This document shows positions 26,887-34,528 of a stretch of 64,000 bases of DNA, piece after piece (the stretch's first letter is position 1; every line of letters begins with the position of its first letter). This DNA is from Rs1 sp029027825 (lineage in GTDB: Bacteria; Pseudomonadota; Gammaproteobacteria; Pseudomonadales; Balneatricaceae). The translations under genes and the position numbers were made by a program. Where the stretch lies: positions 1,054,001 to 1,118,000 of the forward strand of contig CP093399.1 in the NCBI GenBank assembly GCA_029027825.1, given 5' to 3'. The notes under the pieces were generated by a model, which searched no databases, had not been told where the DNA came from, and was given only the letters and a program-made list of their open reading frames with translations.

Positions 26887-27291
26887 ATGCGTATCGTTCA
26901 CCAACTACAACAAGTGTTAGCAGCAGATGCCGCCTCAACAAACTTGTCGATCAAAGTGCTTGATGCCAATGAAACTCAAGTGGTACTAGGATTGACGGTC
27001 ACAAAAAGCATGACCAATGGTTATAAAATCTGTCATGGTGGGGTTATCTTTAGCTTGGCAGATACCGCGCTAGCGTTTGCCTGTATGGCAGCGGGTGTAA
27101 GCGCGGTAACCCAATCGGCACACATTGAATATATCCAAGCGGGCCAGCTAGGTGATCACTTAACCGCTACCTCAAAAATCATCCACCGTCATAAACGTCA
27201 CCTATTGTGTGATGTTGAAGTACTCAACCAACAAGCTGAAATTGTGGCGATAGTGCACTCTCGGCAAAGAGTCATTCAAACAGAGAGTTAA
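26887..27291 (+). CDS. paaI: Hydroxyphenylacetyl-CoA thioesterase
   Basis: A 134-residue hotdog thioesterase, slightly shorter than E. coli PaaI (140). YKICHGGVIFSLADTALAFAC is the PaaI active-site region, with Asp in SLADTAL. It removes CoA from ring-hydroxylated side products. The stop codon lies in the first unit of a four-copy 11-bp tandem repeat. Confidence 0.9.
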   Translation: MRIVHQLQQVLAADAASTNLSIKVLDANETQVVLGLTVTKSMTNGYKICHGGVIFSLADTALAFACMAAGVSAVTQSAHIEYIQAGQLGDHLTATSKIIHRHKRHLLCDVEVLNQQAEIVAIVHSRQRVIQTES

Positions 27292-27326
27292 AAGAGAGTT
27301 AAAAGAGAGTTAAAAGAGAGTTAAAA
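27283..27326. repeat. Four tandem 11-bp units at the paaI stop codon
   Basis: GAGAGTTAAAA is repeated four times without change (44 bp). The first unit contains the last paaI codons and stop. Eleven is not a multiple of three, but because the stop is in unit one, copy-number change would not alter the protein. Confidence 0.85.
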
Positions 27327-27356
27327 AAATCAGCGCTGCATTTTAAAACATATTAC

Positions 27357-27402
27357 GAGACCTCTGCAAACGTTGCGAGCGCGGTAGTTATGCAGAGGTC
27401 TG
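27357..27402 (+). mobile_element. Family A repeat, minimal 46-bp form
   Basis: GAGACCTCTGC and GTTATGCAGAGGTCT ends are almost joined (GAGACCTCTGCAAACGTTGC...GCGGTAGTTATGCAGAGGTCT). The flanks ATTAC and ATTAA agree at four of five bases, as expected of an old 5-bp target duplication. It lies between paaI and paaJ. Confidence 0.75.
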
Positions 27403-27436
27403 ATTAAAAAACATCCTATTCAGTGAAGGAACAAAC

Positions 27437-28639
27437 ATGCAACAAGTATACATCTGCGATGCAGTGAGAACCCCAATCGGCCGCTATGCGGGGGCGCTAT
27501 CAAGTATTCGTACCGACGATTTAGGCGCCTTGCCGATCAAGGCATTGATCGAGCGCAACGCTCAGCTAGATTGGCGAAAAATAGAAGAAGTGTTTTATGG
27601 CTGTGCGAACCAAGCGGGAGAGGATAATCGCAATGTCGCACGGATGAGTAGCTTGCTGGCTGGATTGCCGCTGGAAGTGCCGGGGCTGACCCTAAATAGA
27701 CTCTGTGGCTCGGGAATGGATGCGATCGGGACCGCAGCGCGTGCCATTATCAGTGGTCAAATGAGCATGGCGATTGCCGGTGGAGTCGAGTCGATGTCGC
27801 GGGCACCTTTTGTAATGGCTAAACCGACCACCGCCTTCAATCGTCAACCGGAAATGGTCGACACCACCATCGGCTGGCGCTTTGTTAATCGACAATTAAA
27901 AGCCCAATACGGCACCGATTCCATGCCAGAGACCGCTGAAAATGTCGCGGAGCAATTTAAGATTAGTCGAGCGGACCAAGACCTATTTGCCTTGCACAGT
28001 CAGCAAAAAACCGCGGCGGCGATCACCGCTGGTGTCTTTGCTGATGAAATTATCCCCGTACAAATAGCCTCTCGAAAAACTAGCTATTGGCTCAGTGAAG
28101 ATGAGCATCCAAGAGCGGACACCACGCTGTCATCACTGAATAAACTAAAGACTCCTTTTAGAGAGGGTGGCTCAGTGACCGCTGGCAATGCCTCGGGAAT
28201 CAACGACGGTGCCTGTGCACTGCTACTGGCGAATCAACAGGCAGTGCAAGATAATAACTTGCAACCGATCGCCAAAGTAATAGGCATGGCGACCGTGGGT
28301 GTAGCACCTAATATAATGGGAATTGGCCCGGCGCCCGCCACTGTTAAAGTCTTAAAACAAACCGGATTGAGCCTGGCACAAATGGATGTCATAGAACTCA
28401 ATGAAGCCTTTGCCGCACAGGGCTTAGCAGTATTGCGAGAGTTAGGCTTAGCCGATGATGATCCCAGGGTAAATCCGAATGGCGGGGCGATAGCCTTGGG
28501 CCATCCACTGGGAATGAGCGGCGCAAGATTAGTGACCACCGCCGCCTATCAACTACAGCGCAGCGGCGGTAAATATGCGCTCTGCACAATGTGCATCGGT
28601 GTCGGGCAGGGGATAGCGCTGATTATTGAAGCGGTGTGA
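27437..28639 (+). CDS. paaJ: 3-oxoadipyl-CoA / 3-oxo-5,6-dehydrosuberyl-CoA thiolase
   Basis: A 400-residue thiolase that cleaves the last beta-keto intermediates to acetyl-CoA and succinyl-CoA. The nucleophile is Cys90 in LNRLCGSGMDA; His in GGAIALGHPLGMSGAR and Cys in CTMCIGVGQG complete the site. Length and start match PaaJ/PcaF. It closes the paaG-paaI-paaJ run, which is interrupted by small repeats. Confidence 0.93.
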   Translation: MQQVYICDAVRTPIGRYAGALSSIRTDDLGALPIKALIERNAQLDWRKIEEVFYGCANQAGEDNRNVARMSSLLAGLPLEVPGLTLNRLCGSGMDAIGTAARAIISGQMSMAIAGGVESMSRAPFVMAKPTTAFNRQPEMVDTTIGWRFVNRQLKAQYGTDSMPETAENVAEQFKISRADQDLFALHSQQKTAAAITAGVFADEIIPVQIASRKTSYWLSEDEHPRADTTLSSLNKLKTPFREGGSVTAGNASGINDGACALLLANQQAVQDNNLQPIAKVIGMATVGVAPNIMGIGPAPATVKVLKQTGLSLAQMDVIELNEAFAAQGLAVLRELGLADDDPRVNPNGGAIALGHPLGMSGARLVTTAAYQLQRSGGKYALCTMCIGVGQGIALIIEAV

Positions 28640-28671
28640 TGCCCTTGAAAAGCGCCAATCTGCATTAAGCA

Positions 28672-28752
28672 ACCTTTGAACAAGTTTACATCTTATCCTG
28701 TGATAACTTAAGGAGCCTATCCGCGACAGAGAAAACAGACTTGTTCAGAGGT
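28672..28752. repeat. 81-bp inverted-end element after paaJ
   Basis: ACCTTTGAACAAGTTT on the left and AGACTTGTTCAGAGGT on the right are inverted copies with two differences. The same end (CTGAACAAGTC) bounds the 1.08-kb segment at 16023-17101 and occurs singly near 52563. No target duplication is visible. Confidence 0.55.
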
Positions 28753-28922
28753 ACCTAATCAGAGGCGCCTAAGAAGTTGGTGCGTTAGCTGCCGCACGCG
28801 CAGCTTAACATTAAACTCAGAGCTACTTTAATCATTGCATTTGTTTGACAATCGATCTTAAATTCATCTAGCTACAGCCATAAAATCCGCACTAGAATAT
28901 AAAAAATGCGCCATGAAAACGA

Positions 28923-29525
28923 CTATTTAGTCCGCACTTTGACCATTTTTACCAGTCGACTAGAAAAATATTTTCCCCAGATTTTTTTGTATATTAAGGC
29001 GGGAATGACCAACATAATGTGGATGATCACAGCAAACAGGGTATAAAATATGAAAGGTATTAGTTTTATATATATCCAGCCGTCACTACATCGACAGTCG
29101 ACAAACTCTTTTTTTAACTTTTGCAGATCATTTAGCTCGCCGCTATCAATCCGACGACGCACTTTCGGGTAATATAAGTTCCTGCTTTTACAGCCACTCA
29201 GGTAAGCCTTAAAAACTCGTCTTGGATTAACCGCAATTGCCGTGGATATAGCAATTAAATTCATCAGCATTAAAATCGGTTGCAGTAAGCTGCCGGTGCC
29301 TAGCTCCCAGGCACTCACTTCCCCTTCACCTAACTGACTAGCACTGTAACCGGTGATAACGTGATGTAAGTCATGATATTTAATATATTTGCGTCTGATT
29401 TCAATATTCGGTAAAGGGATTAGCAGGCAGCCGACAAAGACATCTACGAATGCCGGTCTTTTACCGGTCTCTGCTGCAAAGCCGCTGGCGCGATAAAAAT
29501 CATTTAAAGCTTGGTCGAGGTTCAT
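28923..29525 (-). CDS. Coq4-family membrane protein
   Basis: The 200-residue protein carries HDLHH at 51-55 and Glu67 exactly 11 residues later, in the setting HDxxHxxxGxxxxxLGE. This is the metal-binding motif HDxxH-x11-E of COQ4 proteins, including the shared Gly and the Leu-Gly-Glu. COQ4 acts in ubiquinone biosynthesis at C1 of the ring. Unlike typical COQ4, two strongly hydrophobic stretches (about 79-99 and 150-181) suggest membrane anchoring. It lies on the minus strand between paaJ and the large heptamer array, with no ubi gene near. The motif match is firm; function in this organism is inference. Confidence 0.7.
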   Translation of the reverse strand: MNLDQALNDFYRASGFAAETGKRPAFVDVFVGCLLIPLPNIEIRRKYIKYHDLHHVITGYSASQLGEGEVSAWELGTGSLLQPILMLMNLIAISTAIAVNPRRVFKAYLSGCKSRNLYYPKVRRRIDSGELNDLQKLKKEFVDCRCSDGWIYIKLIPFIFYTLFAVIIHIMLVIPALIYKKIWGKYFSSRLVKMVKVRTK

Positions 29526-29597
29526 GTTTATCCTGAGTAATAAATAGAAGGAGATTTTAGCTTATATTTAGCTTATATAAAGGATAAACGCTGCTTT

Positions 29598-30065
29598 GAA
29601 GTTAGAAGTTAGAAGTTAGAAGCTAAAAGCTAAAAGCTAGAAGCTAAAAGCTAAAAGCTAAAAGCTAGAAGCTAGAAGCTAGAAGCTAAAAGCTAAAAGC
29701 TAAAAGCTAAAAGCTAGAAGCTAGAAGCTAAAAGCTAAAAGCTAAAAGCTAGAAGCTAAAAGCTAGAAGCTAAAAGCTAGAAGCTAAAAGCTAAAAGCTA
29801 GAAGCTAGAAGCTAGAAGCTAGAAGTTAGAAGTTAGAAGTTAGAAGTTAGAAGTTAGAAGTTAGAAGTTAGAAGTTAGAAGTTAGAAGTTAGAAGTTAGA
29901 AGTTAGAAGTTAGAAGTTAGAAGTTAGAAGTTAGAAGTTAGAAGTTAGAAGTTAGAAGTTAGAAGTTAGAAGTTAGAAGTTAGAAGTTAGAAGTTAGAAG
30001 TTAGAAGTTAGAAGTTAGAAGTTAGAAGTTAGAAGCTAGAAGCTAGAAGCTAAAAGCTAAAAGCT
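29598..30065. repeat. Large heptamer tandem array, about 67 units
   Basis: A 468-bp head-to-tail array of three heptamer variants: AGAAGTT, AAAAGCT and AGAAGCT. Units 29821-30030 are 30 perfect copies of AGAAGTT; the left block mixes AAAAGCT and AGAAGCT, and the right end returns to AGAAGCT/AAAAGCT. A period of seven cannot keep a reading frame, and there are no spacers, so it is neither coding nor CRISPR. It lies between the Coq4-like gene and the paaA upstream region. Confidence 0.95.
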
Positions 30066-30463
30066 CGCTATGGCGTGTTTCTGGATGAAAACTAACTGCC
30101 TGCTAGGGGAAATAGTTTGCTTTATCTATATACTGATACCAAAATATTGAATACAATGTTTTTAATGTATCATAATGATAGAAGTGTCAAAGTGGCGAAA
30201 TAATAATTATATCCTTCGTCCTTCCGTGTTTTGTACGAAATGTTACTTATTTAATTTTGAGTCTGTAGTTTCAGTGTGGATGCAGAGCGTAGGTATGGTT
30301 TGACAGCATAATTGAAAGTTTTAGCTGAATCTTTAGTTTCAGTGAAAGTTTTTAAGCGGTTGTCGGATCAAAAACTTATGCTTAGCAGCGCATGGGGCTC
30401 ACTGGTTCAGATTATTCTCTTAAGTGATGTTTTGTGCAGCTAGAGTTTATTTGAGGTTACCTT
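30066..30463. other. Upstream region of the paaABCDE operon
   Basis: This 398-base gap should contain the paaA promoter. A worn family B element occupies about 30255-30413 (ends GAGTCTGTAGTTTCAG and CACTGGTTCAG), leaving about 50 bases to the paaA start. The ribosome site TTGAGGTT lies about eight bases before the ATG at 30464. No clear -35/-10 pair was recognised. Confidence 0.5.
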
Positions 30464-31399
30464 ATGTCTGAGTCAGGACAGGCGATTTTTGATCGCCGTA
30501 TCGAAGCTGAGCAAAAAATTGAGCCAAAAGATTGGATGCCGGATGATTATCGCAAAAATTTAATTCGTCAAATGTCGCAACATGCTCATTCTGAAGTGAT
30601 TGGCATGCAGCCGGAAGGCAATTGGATTGGCCGGGCTCCCACCTTAAAGCGCAAGATGATTTTACTGGCAAAAGTGCAAGATGAAGCGGGTCATGGCCTG
30701 TATTTGTACAGTGCCACTGAAACGTTAAATACGACGCGTGATGAGATGAATCATGCGCTGCATACCGGTAAAGCTAAGTATGCTTCTATTTTTAATTATC
30801 CCACGTTAACTTGGGCAGATGTCGGCGCTATTGGCTGGCTGGTGGATGGTGCGGCGATTGTTAATCAAATTTCATTGCAGAGCACGTCTTATGGTCCCTA
30901 CTCTAGAGCGATGGTGCGCATTTGCAAGGAGGAGAGTTTTCATCAGCGTCAAGGTTACGAAATGATGATTGTACTCGCCAATGGTAGTCCCGAACAAAAG
31001 GCGATGGCGCAGGATGCTCTGAATCGTATTTGGTGGCCTTCACTGATGATGTTTGGTCCACACGATGCTGAGTCGGCGCACTCTGGCCGATCTATGAAGT
31101 GGAAAATTAAACGCCGCACTAATGATGAATTACGCCAGAGTTTTGTCGATCAAACTGTACCGCAAATTAAGTTTTTAGGCCTTGAACTGCCCGATCCCGA
31201 TATTAAGTGGAATGAGCAGCGCGGTCACTATGATTTTGGCGAGATTGATTGGCATGAATTTAAGCGGGTTATTTCAGGAGATGGTCCCTGTAATCGAGAT
31301 CGTATTCGCCATCATAAAAAAGCGTTGGATGATGGTCAGTGGGTGCGAGACGCGCTGAATGCCTATCACAATAAACAGACGGCAGCCTCTGCGGCTTAA
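30464..31399 (+). CDS. paaA: Phenylacetyl-CoA epoxidase subunit A (catalytic)
   Basis: This is the diiron subunit of the PaaABCE multicomponent oxygenase, which forms the 1,2-epoxide of phenylacetyl-CoA. The two ExxH iron motifs are Glu74-x2-His77 (DEAGH) and Glu157-x2-His160 (EESFH). At 311 residues it is of normal length. In related operons paaB follows almost directly; here a 345-base gap with a family A element separates them. Confidence 0.96.
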   Translation: MSESGQAIFDRRIEAEQKIEPKDWMPDDYRKNLIRQMSQHAHSEVIGMQPEGNWIGRAPTLKRKMILLAKVQDEAGHGLYLYSATETLNTTRDEMNHALHTGKAKYASIFNYPTLTWADVGAIGWLVDGAAIVNQISLQSTSYGPYSRAMVRICKEESFHQRQGYEMMIVLANGSPEQKAMAQDALNRIWWPSLMMFGPHDAESAHSGRSMKWKIKRRTNDELRQSFVDQTVPQIKFLGLELPDPDIKWNEQRGHYDFGEIDWHEFKRVISGDGPCNRDRIRHHKKALDDGQWVRDALNAYHNKQTAASAA

Positions 31400-31448
31400 G
31401 GTAGATAAACTCAGTCAAGTTAGAGAATTTGGTTAGACTTTACGGTTA

Positions 31449-31587
31449 GAGATCTCAGCATAACGTTGCGAGCGAAGGCAAGACAAGGCAAAAACTGACG
31501 AAATAGCGGAGTTTACAGGTGTAAATGAGCATATTGAGCCGATTTTTAACGCCGTATTACCGAGCGCAGTAGTTATGCAGAGGTCTC
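31449..31587 (+). mobile_element. Family A element inserted between paaA and paaB
   Basis: A 139-bp copy with a slightly changed left end (GAGATCTCAGCATAAC) and intact right end (GTTATGCAGAGGTCTC). The 5-bp direct repeat GGTTA flanks it exactly (31444-31448, 31588-31592), proving insertion. The ends and interior can fold into a long hairpin. Confidence 0.9.
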
Positions 31588-31744
31588 GGTTAGAGAGCCC
31601 AGCCGTGAATACAGCTAAGGCAATCGTGATTTTTACGAGTTTTACAGAATTAAATGAATATCTTGGGCCGGTTTTTAACGCTGAGCTCTAAATAATAATA
31701 ATTTTTAAACACTGTTTGTGTGCAGTGCTTTAGGCGAGTGAATT

Positions 31745-32029
31745 ATGAAAAATAATAACGATCTTTATGAAGTGTTCCTGCGTTCTATTCGTGGTATCGA
31801 TCATCGTCATGTCGGATCTTTACATGCTGATACCCCCGAGCAAGCCTTAACTTATGCCCGAGATGTCTACACTAGACGCTCTGAAGGGGTGAGTATTTGG
31901 GTGGTTAAATCTACCGCTATTACCGCATCTCAAGAAGAAGATGTGGAAAGTTTTTATGATCCTATGGATGATAAGCCCTATCGTCATGCCTCTTTTTATG
32001 TGCTCCCCGATGAAGTCAATAATATGTAA
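31745..32029 (+). CDS. paaB: Phenylacetyl-CoA epoxidase subunit B
   Basis: A 94-residue protein beginning with the PaaB pattern LYEVFLRSIRGIDHRHVGSLHADTPEQALTYARDVYTRR. PaaB is a small structural bridge in the PaaABCE complex. Length is normal. It is nine bases from paaC but 345 bases from paaA because of an inserted repeat. Confidence 0.95.
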   Translation: MKNNNDLYEVFLRSIRGIDHRHVGSLHADTPEQALTYARDVYTRRSEGVSIWVVKSTAITASQEEDVESFYDPMDDKPYRHASFYVLPDEVNNM

Positions 32030-32038
32030 GGTGAATGT

Positions 32039-32803
32039 GTGAATACTGTGAATAATAACGCTTTGTATACTTATGTGTTGGGCCTGGCAGACGATGCTTT
32101 AATTCTAGGTCAACGCACGGCAGAGTGGTGCTCTAGAGGGCCGTTTTTAGAAGAGGATGTGGCGCTGAGTAATTTGACCTTAGATTATATCGGCAGAGCG
32201 CGTATGTTCTATCAATACGCGGCGAAAATTGAGGGAAAGGGGCGCACAGAAGATGATTTGGCGTACTTTCGTGACGAGCGGGAATTTAGTAATTTGATTA
32301 TTAATGAGTTGCCCAATTTTGATTTTGGTTTTGCGATGGTGCGGCAGTACTTTTTAGATGTGCACGCCTGTTTGTATCTACCGAAGATGATGCTCAGTAG
32401 CGATCAACACTTAGCGCAAATCGCCGCTAAAGCGATTAAAGAGAGCCGCTATCATCTTAAGCGCAGTGAAACTTGGGTGCTGCAATTAGGCTTGGGAACC
32501 GAGGAGAGCCAGCGGCGTTTGCAGTCTGCGATTGATGAGTTGTGGGGATATACCCCAGAGCTGTTTATCATGAGTGAGGCGGAGGCTGAATTAGCGCAGT
32601 GCGGTGTGGCAGTGGCACGTGATAGCTTGCATGCATCTTGGACAGCACAAGTGAGTGCGCATCTGTCTGCTGCCAGTTTTACTATTCCAGAGCAAGATTG
32701 GAAAGTAGTGGGCGGGCGCACCGGCGAGCATTCGGAGCATCTTGGGCACTTGTTGTCAGAGATGCAAATTATACAGCGCAGCTATCCAAATCTTGAGTGG
32801 TAA
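32039..32803 (+). CDS. paaC: Phenylacetyl-CoA epoxidase subunit C
   Basis: A 254-residue ferritin-like, non-catalytic partner of PaaA (YVLGLADDALILGQRTAEWCSRGPFLEEDVALSNLTLDYIGRARMFYQYAA). The start is GTG 32039 with TAAGGTGA upstream. It ends three bases before the likely paaD start, consistent with coupled translation. Confidence 0.95.
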   Translation: MNTVNNNALYTYVLGLADDALILGQRTAEWCSRGPFLEEDVALSNLTLDYIGRARMFYQYAAKIEGKGRTEDDLAYFRDEREFSNLIINELPNFDFGFAMVRQYFLDVHACLYLPKMMLSSDQHLAQIAAKAIKESRYHLKRSETWVLQLGLGTEESQRRLQSAIDELWGYTPELFIMSEAEAELAQCGVAVARDSLHASWTAQVSAHLSAASFTIPEQDWKVVGGRTGEHSEHLGHLLSEMQIIQRSYPNLEW

Positions 32804-32805
32804 AC

Positions 32806-33312
32806 ATGCAATATATCTCTCTAGTCACTCCTGAATATGCGGCGCGGCGCGCGAATCGTGCAAATTCTGACTGCGCTGATTGGTGGTCAATACTCGATCA
32901 GGTGTTTGACCCTGAATTGCCCCTCGTCACTATTTGGGATTTGGGGATACTGGTCAACGTCGAAAAACTCGCTGATTTTAGCTGTAAAGTGACGGTTAGC
33001 CCAACCTATAGCGGCTGTCCTGCGGTGGATATGATCAGCGATGATATCGTTATTGCCCTCAATCAAGCGGGGGTCGAAAATGTTGCAGTAGAAGTGTCAT
33101 TAAGTCCTGCTTGGAATACGGCAATGATCTCCCCCGACGGTAAAGCGGCGATGCTGAAACAGGGGATAGCGCCGCCGGGTGATACGATAAATTGCCCGCA
33201 ATGTCACAGTGAAAATGTCAATGTTATCAGCCAATTTGGTTCCACAGCCTGTAAAGCGTTATATCGTTGTAATAGCTGTCTTGAGCCTTTTGATTACTTT
33301 AAAGAATTTTAG
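32806..33312 (+). CDS. paaD: PaaD, Fe-S assembly (MIP18-like) protein for the epoxidase
   Basis: A 168-residue protein with an N-terminal DUF59/MIP18 domain (VFDPELPLVTIWDLGIL, SPTYSGCPAVDMI) and a C-terminal zinc ribbon (CPQCHSENV ... YRCNSCLEPF). It is needed for PaaE/epoxidase maturation in known systems. ATG 32806 is preferred; the frame also has a GTG at 32797 that would overlap paaC. Confidence 0.93.
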   Translation: MQYISLVTPEYAARRANRANSDCADWWSILDQVFDPELPLVTIWDLGILVNVEKLADFSCKVTVSPTYSGCPAVDMISDDIVIALNQAGVENVAVEVSLSPAWNTAMISPDGKAAMLKQGIAPPGDTINCPQCHSENVNVISQFGSTACKALYRCNSCLEPFDYFKEF

Positions 33313-33321
33313 GGACTTATT

Positions 33322-34395
33322 ATGAATGTCGAATTTTATCCGTTAAAGGTCAGTAATATTACCCGATTGTGTGCCGATGCCGTGGCGATTGATTTTGCGG
33401 TGGATGAGCCGTTAAAAGAGATATTTAAGTTTCAGCAAGGGCAGCACATCATTATTGAAGCAGAGATTGAAGGAGAGAAGATTCGTCGCTCTTATTCTAT
33501 TAGTGTCGGTAAGGATAGTGATAAGTTACAAGTGGGTATTAAAAGAATTGCCGAAGGTGTTTTTTCGAACTTTGCCAACGAGCAATTACAAGTCGGTGAC
33601 ATCTTGCAAGTGATGCCCCCGCAAGGTCATTTTTATACATCGCTAGCTCCCAACCAGCAAAAGCACTACGGGCTGATTGCCGCAGGCAGTGGTATTACCC
33701 CAATGCTGTCGATAGCAGAATCTGTGTTAGCGGGGGAGCCCAACTCTAAAGTGAGCATGGTTTTTGCCAATAAAACTACCCAGACTATGATGTTTAAAGA
33801 GCGGGTCAGTTTTTTGAAAAACCGCTACATGTCACGGTTTTCACTGATTAATGTTTTTTCCAAAGAAGAGCAAGAGGCCGAGGTTTTACACGGGCGGCTC
33901 AGTGCTGAAAAACTCAAAGCTTTAGATGCTTGTCGATTGCTGGATATGGCCAGTTTTGATGAGTGTTTTTTATGTGGTCCGCAGTCAATGGTTAAGTCAA
34001 TTGAAGGGGCTTTGCTGGAGGCGGGTTTAAAAAGTGAGAATATTCACTATGAGTTATTTTATGCCGGCGATGAGCAAGCGGCTGAATTAACCACTGCGCA
34101 AAAAGCTGACACGGGTGTTAAAGAAGTGATCGTTAAGTCTGGAGGCCGCAAGCTGACCCTTGAGTTAACCGCCACCGGTGTCGATATACTAGAATCTGCG
34201 CTGCAACATGGTCTAGATTTACCTTTTAGCTGTAAAGGGGGAGTGTGCGCCACTTGTAAAGCTAAGGTGATCAGCGGCAAAGTGCACATGGACAGAAACC
34301 ATTGTTTAACCGATAAAGAAGTTGCCCAGGGGATGATACTTACCTGCCAATCTCACCCGGTGACCGATCGGGTCGAAGTCGATTTTGATGTGTAA
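33322..34395 (+). CDS. paaE: Phenylacetyl-CoA epoxidase reductase subunit E
   Basis: A 357-residue reductase that passes electrons from NADPH to PaaA. It has an FAD domain (RRSYSISVG; KVGI-like GIKRIAEGVFSNF), a nucleotide domain (AAGSGITPMLSIAESVL) and a C-terminal plant-type [2Fe-2S] ferredoxin with cysteines in FSCKGGVCATCKA and LTCQSHP. It starts nine bases after paaD and closes paaABCDE. A hairpin and a short heptamer array follow. Confidence 0.95.
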   Translation: MNVEFYPLKVSNITRLCADAVAIDFAVDEPLKEIFKFQQGQHIIIEAEIEGEKIRRSYSISVGKDSDKLQVGIKRIAEGVFSNFANEQLQVGDILQVMPPQGHFYTSLAPNQQKHYGLIAAGSGITPMLSIAESVLAGEPNSKVSMVFANKTTQTMMFKERVSFLKNRYMSRFSLINVFSKEEQEAEVLHGRLSAEKLKALDACRLLDMASFDECFLCGPQSMVKSIEGALLEAGLKSENIHYELFYAGDEQAAELTTAQKADTGVKEVIVKSGGRKLTLELTATGVDILESALQHGLDLPFSCKGGVCATCKAKVISGKVHMDRNHCLTDKEVAQGMILTCQSHPVTDRVEVDFDV

Positions 34396-34445
34396 AATAT
34401 ATTTTGCCATTATCCTCAATATATTTTATGCTTAAAGTATATTGA

Positions 34446-34491
34446 GCTAGAAGCTAGAAGCTAGAAGCTAAAAGTTAAAAGTTAAAAGCTT
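34446..34491. repeat. Heptamer array between paaE and the FadJ-like gene
   Basis: About six units: GCTAGAA three times, GCTAAAA, then GTTAAAA twice and a partial unit. They are the same variants as in the 468-bp array. Just upstream is a 9-bp inverted repeat (CTCAATATA/TATATTGAG, 34415-34446) that may act as a weak terminator after paaE. Confidence 0.75.
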
Positions 34492-34528
34492 ACAACTCAC
34501 ACCTATCTACTGTTCTTTTGGAGTATTA

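Noticed and set aside
29598..30065. CRISPR array or repetitive-protein gene
   Set aside because: The heptamers follow each other directly with no spacers, and a period of seven shifts the reading frame in every unit. No cas gene is near.
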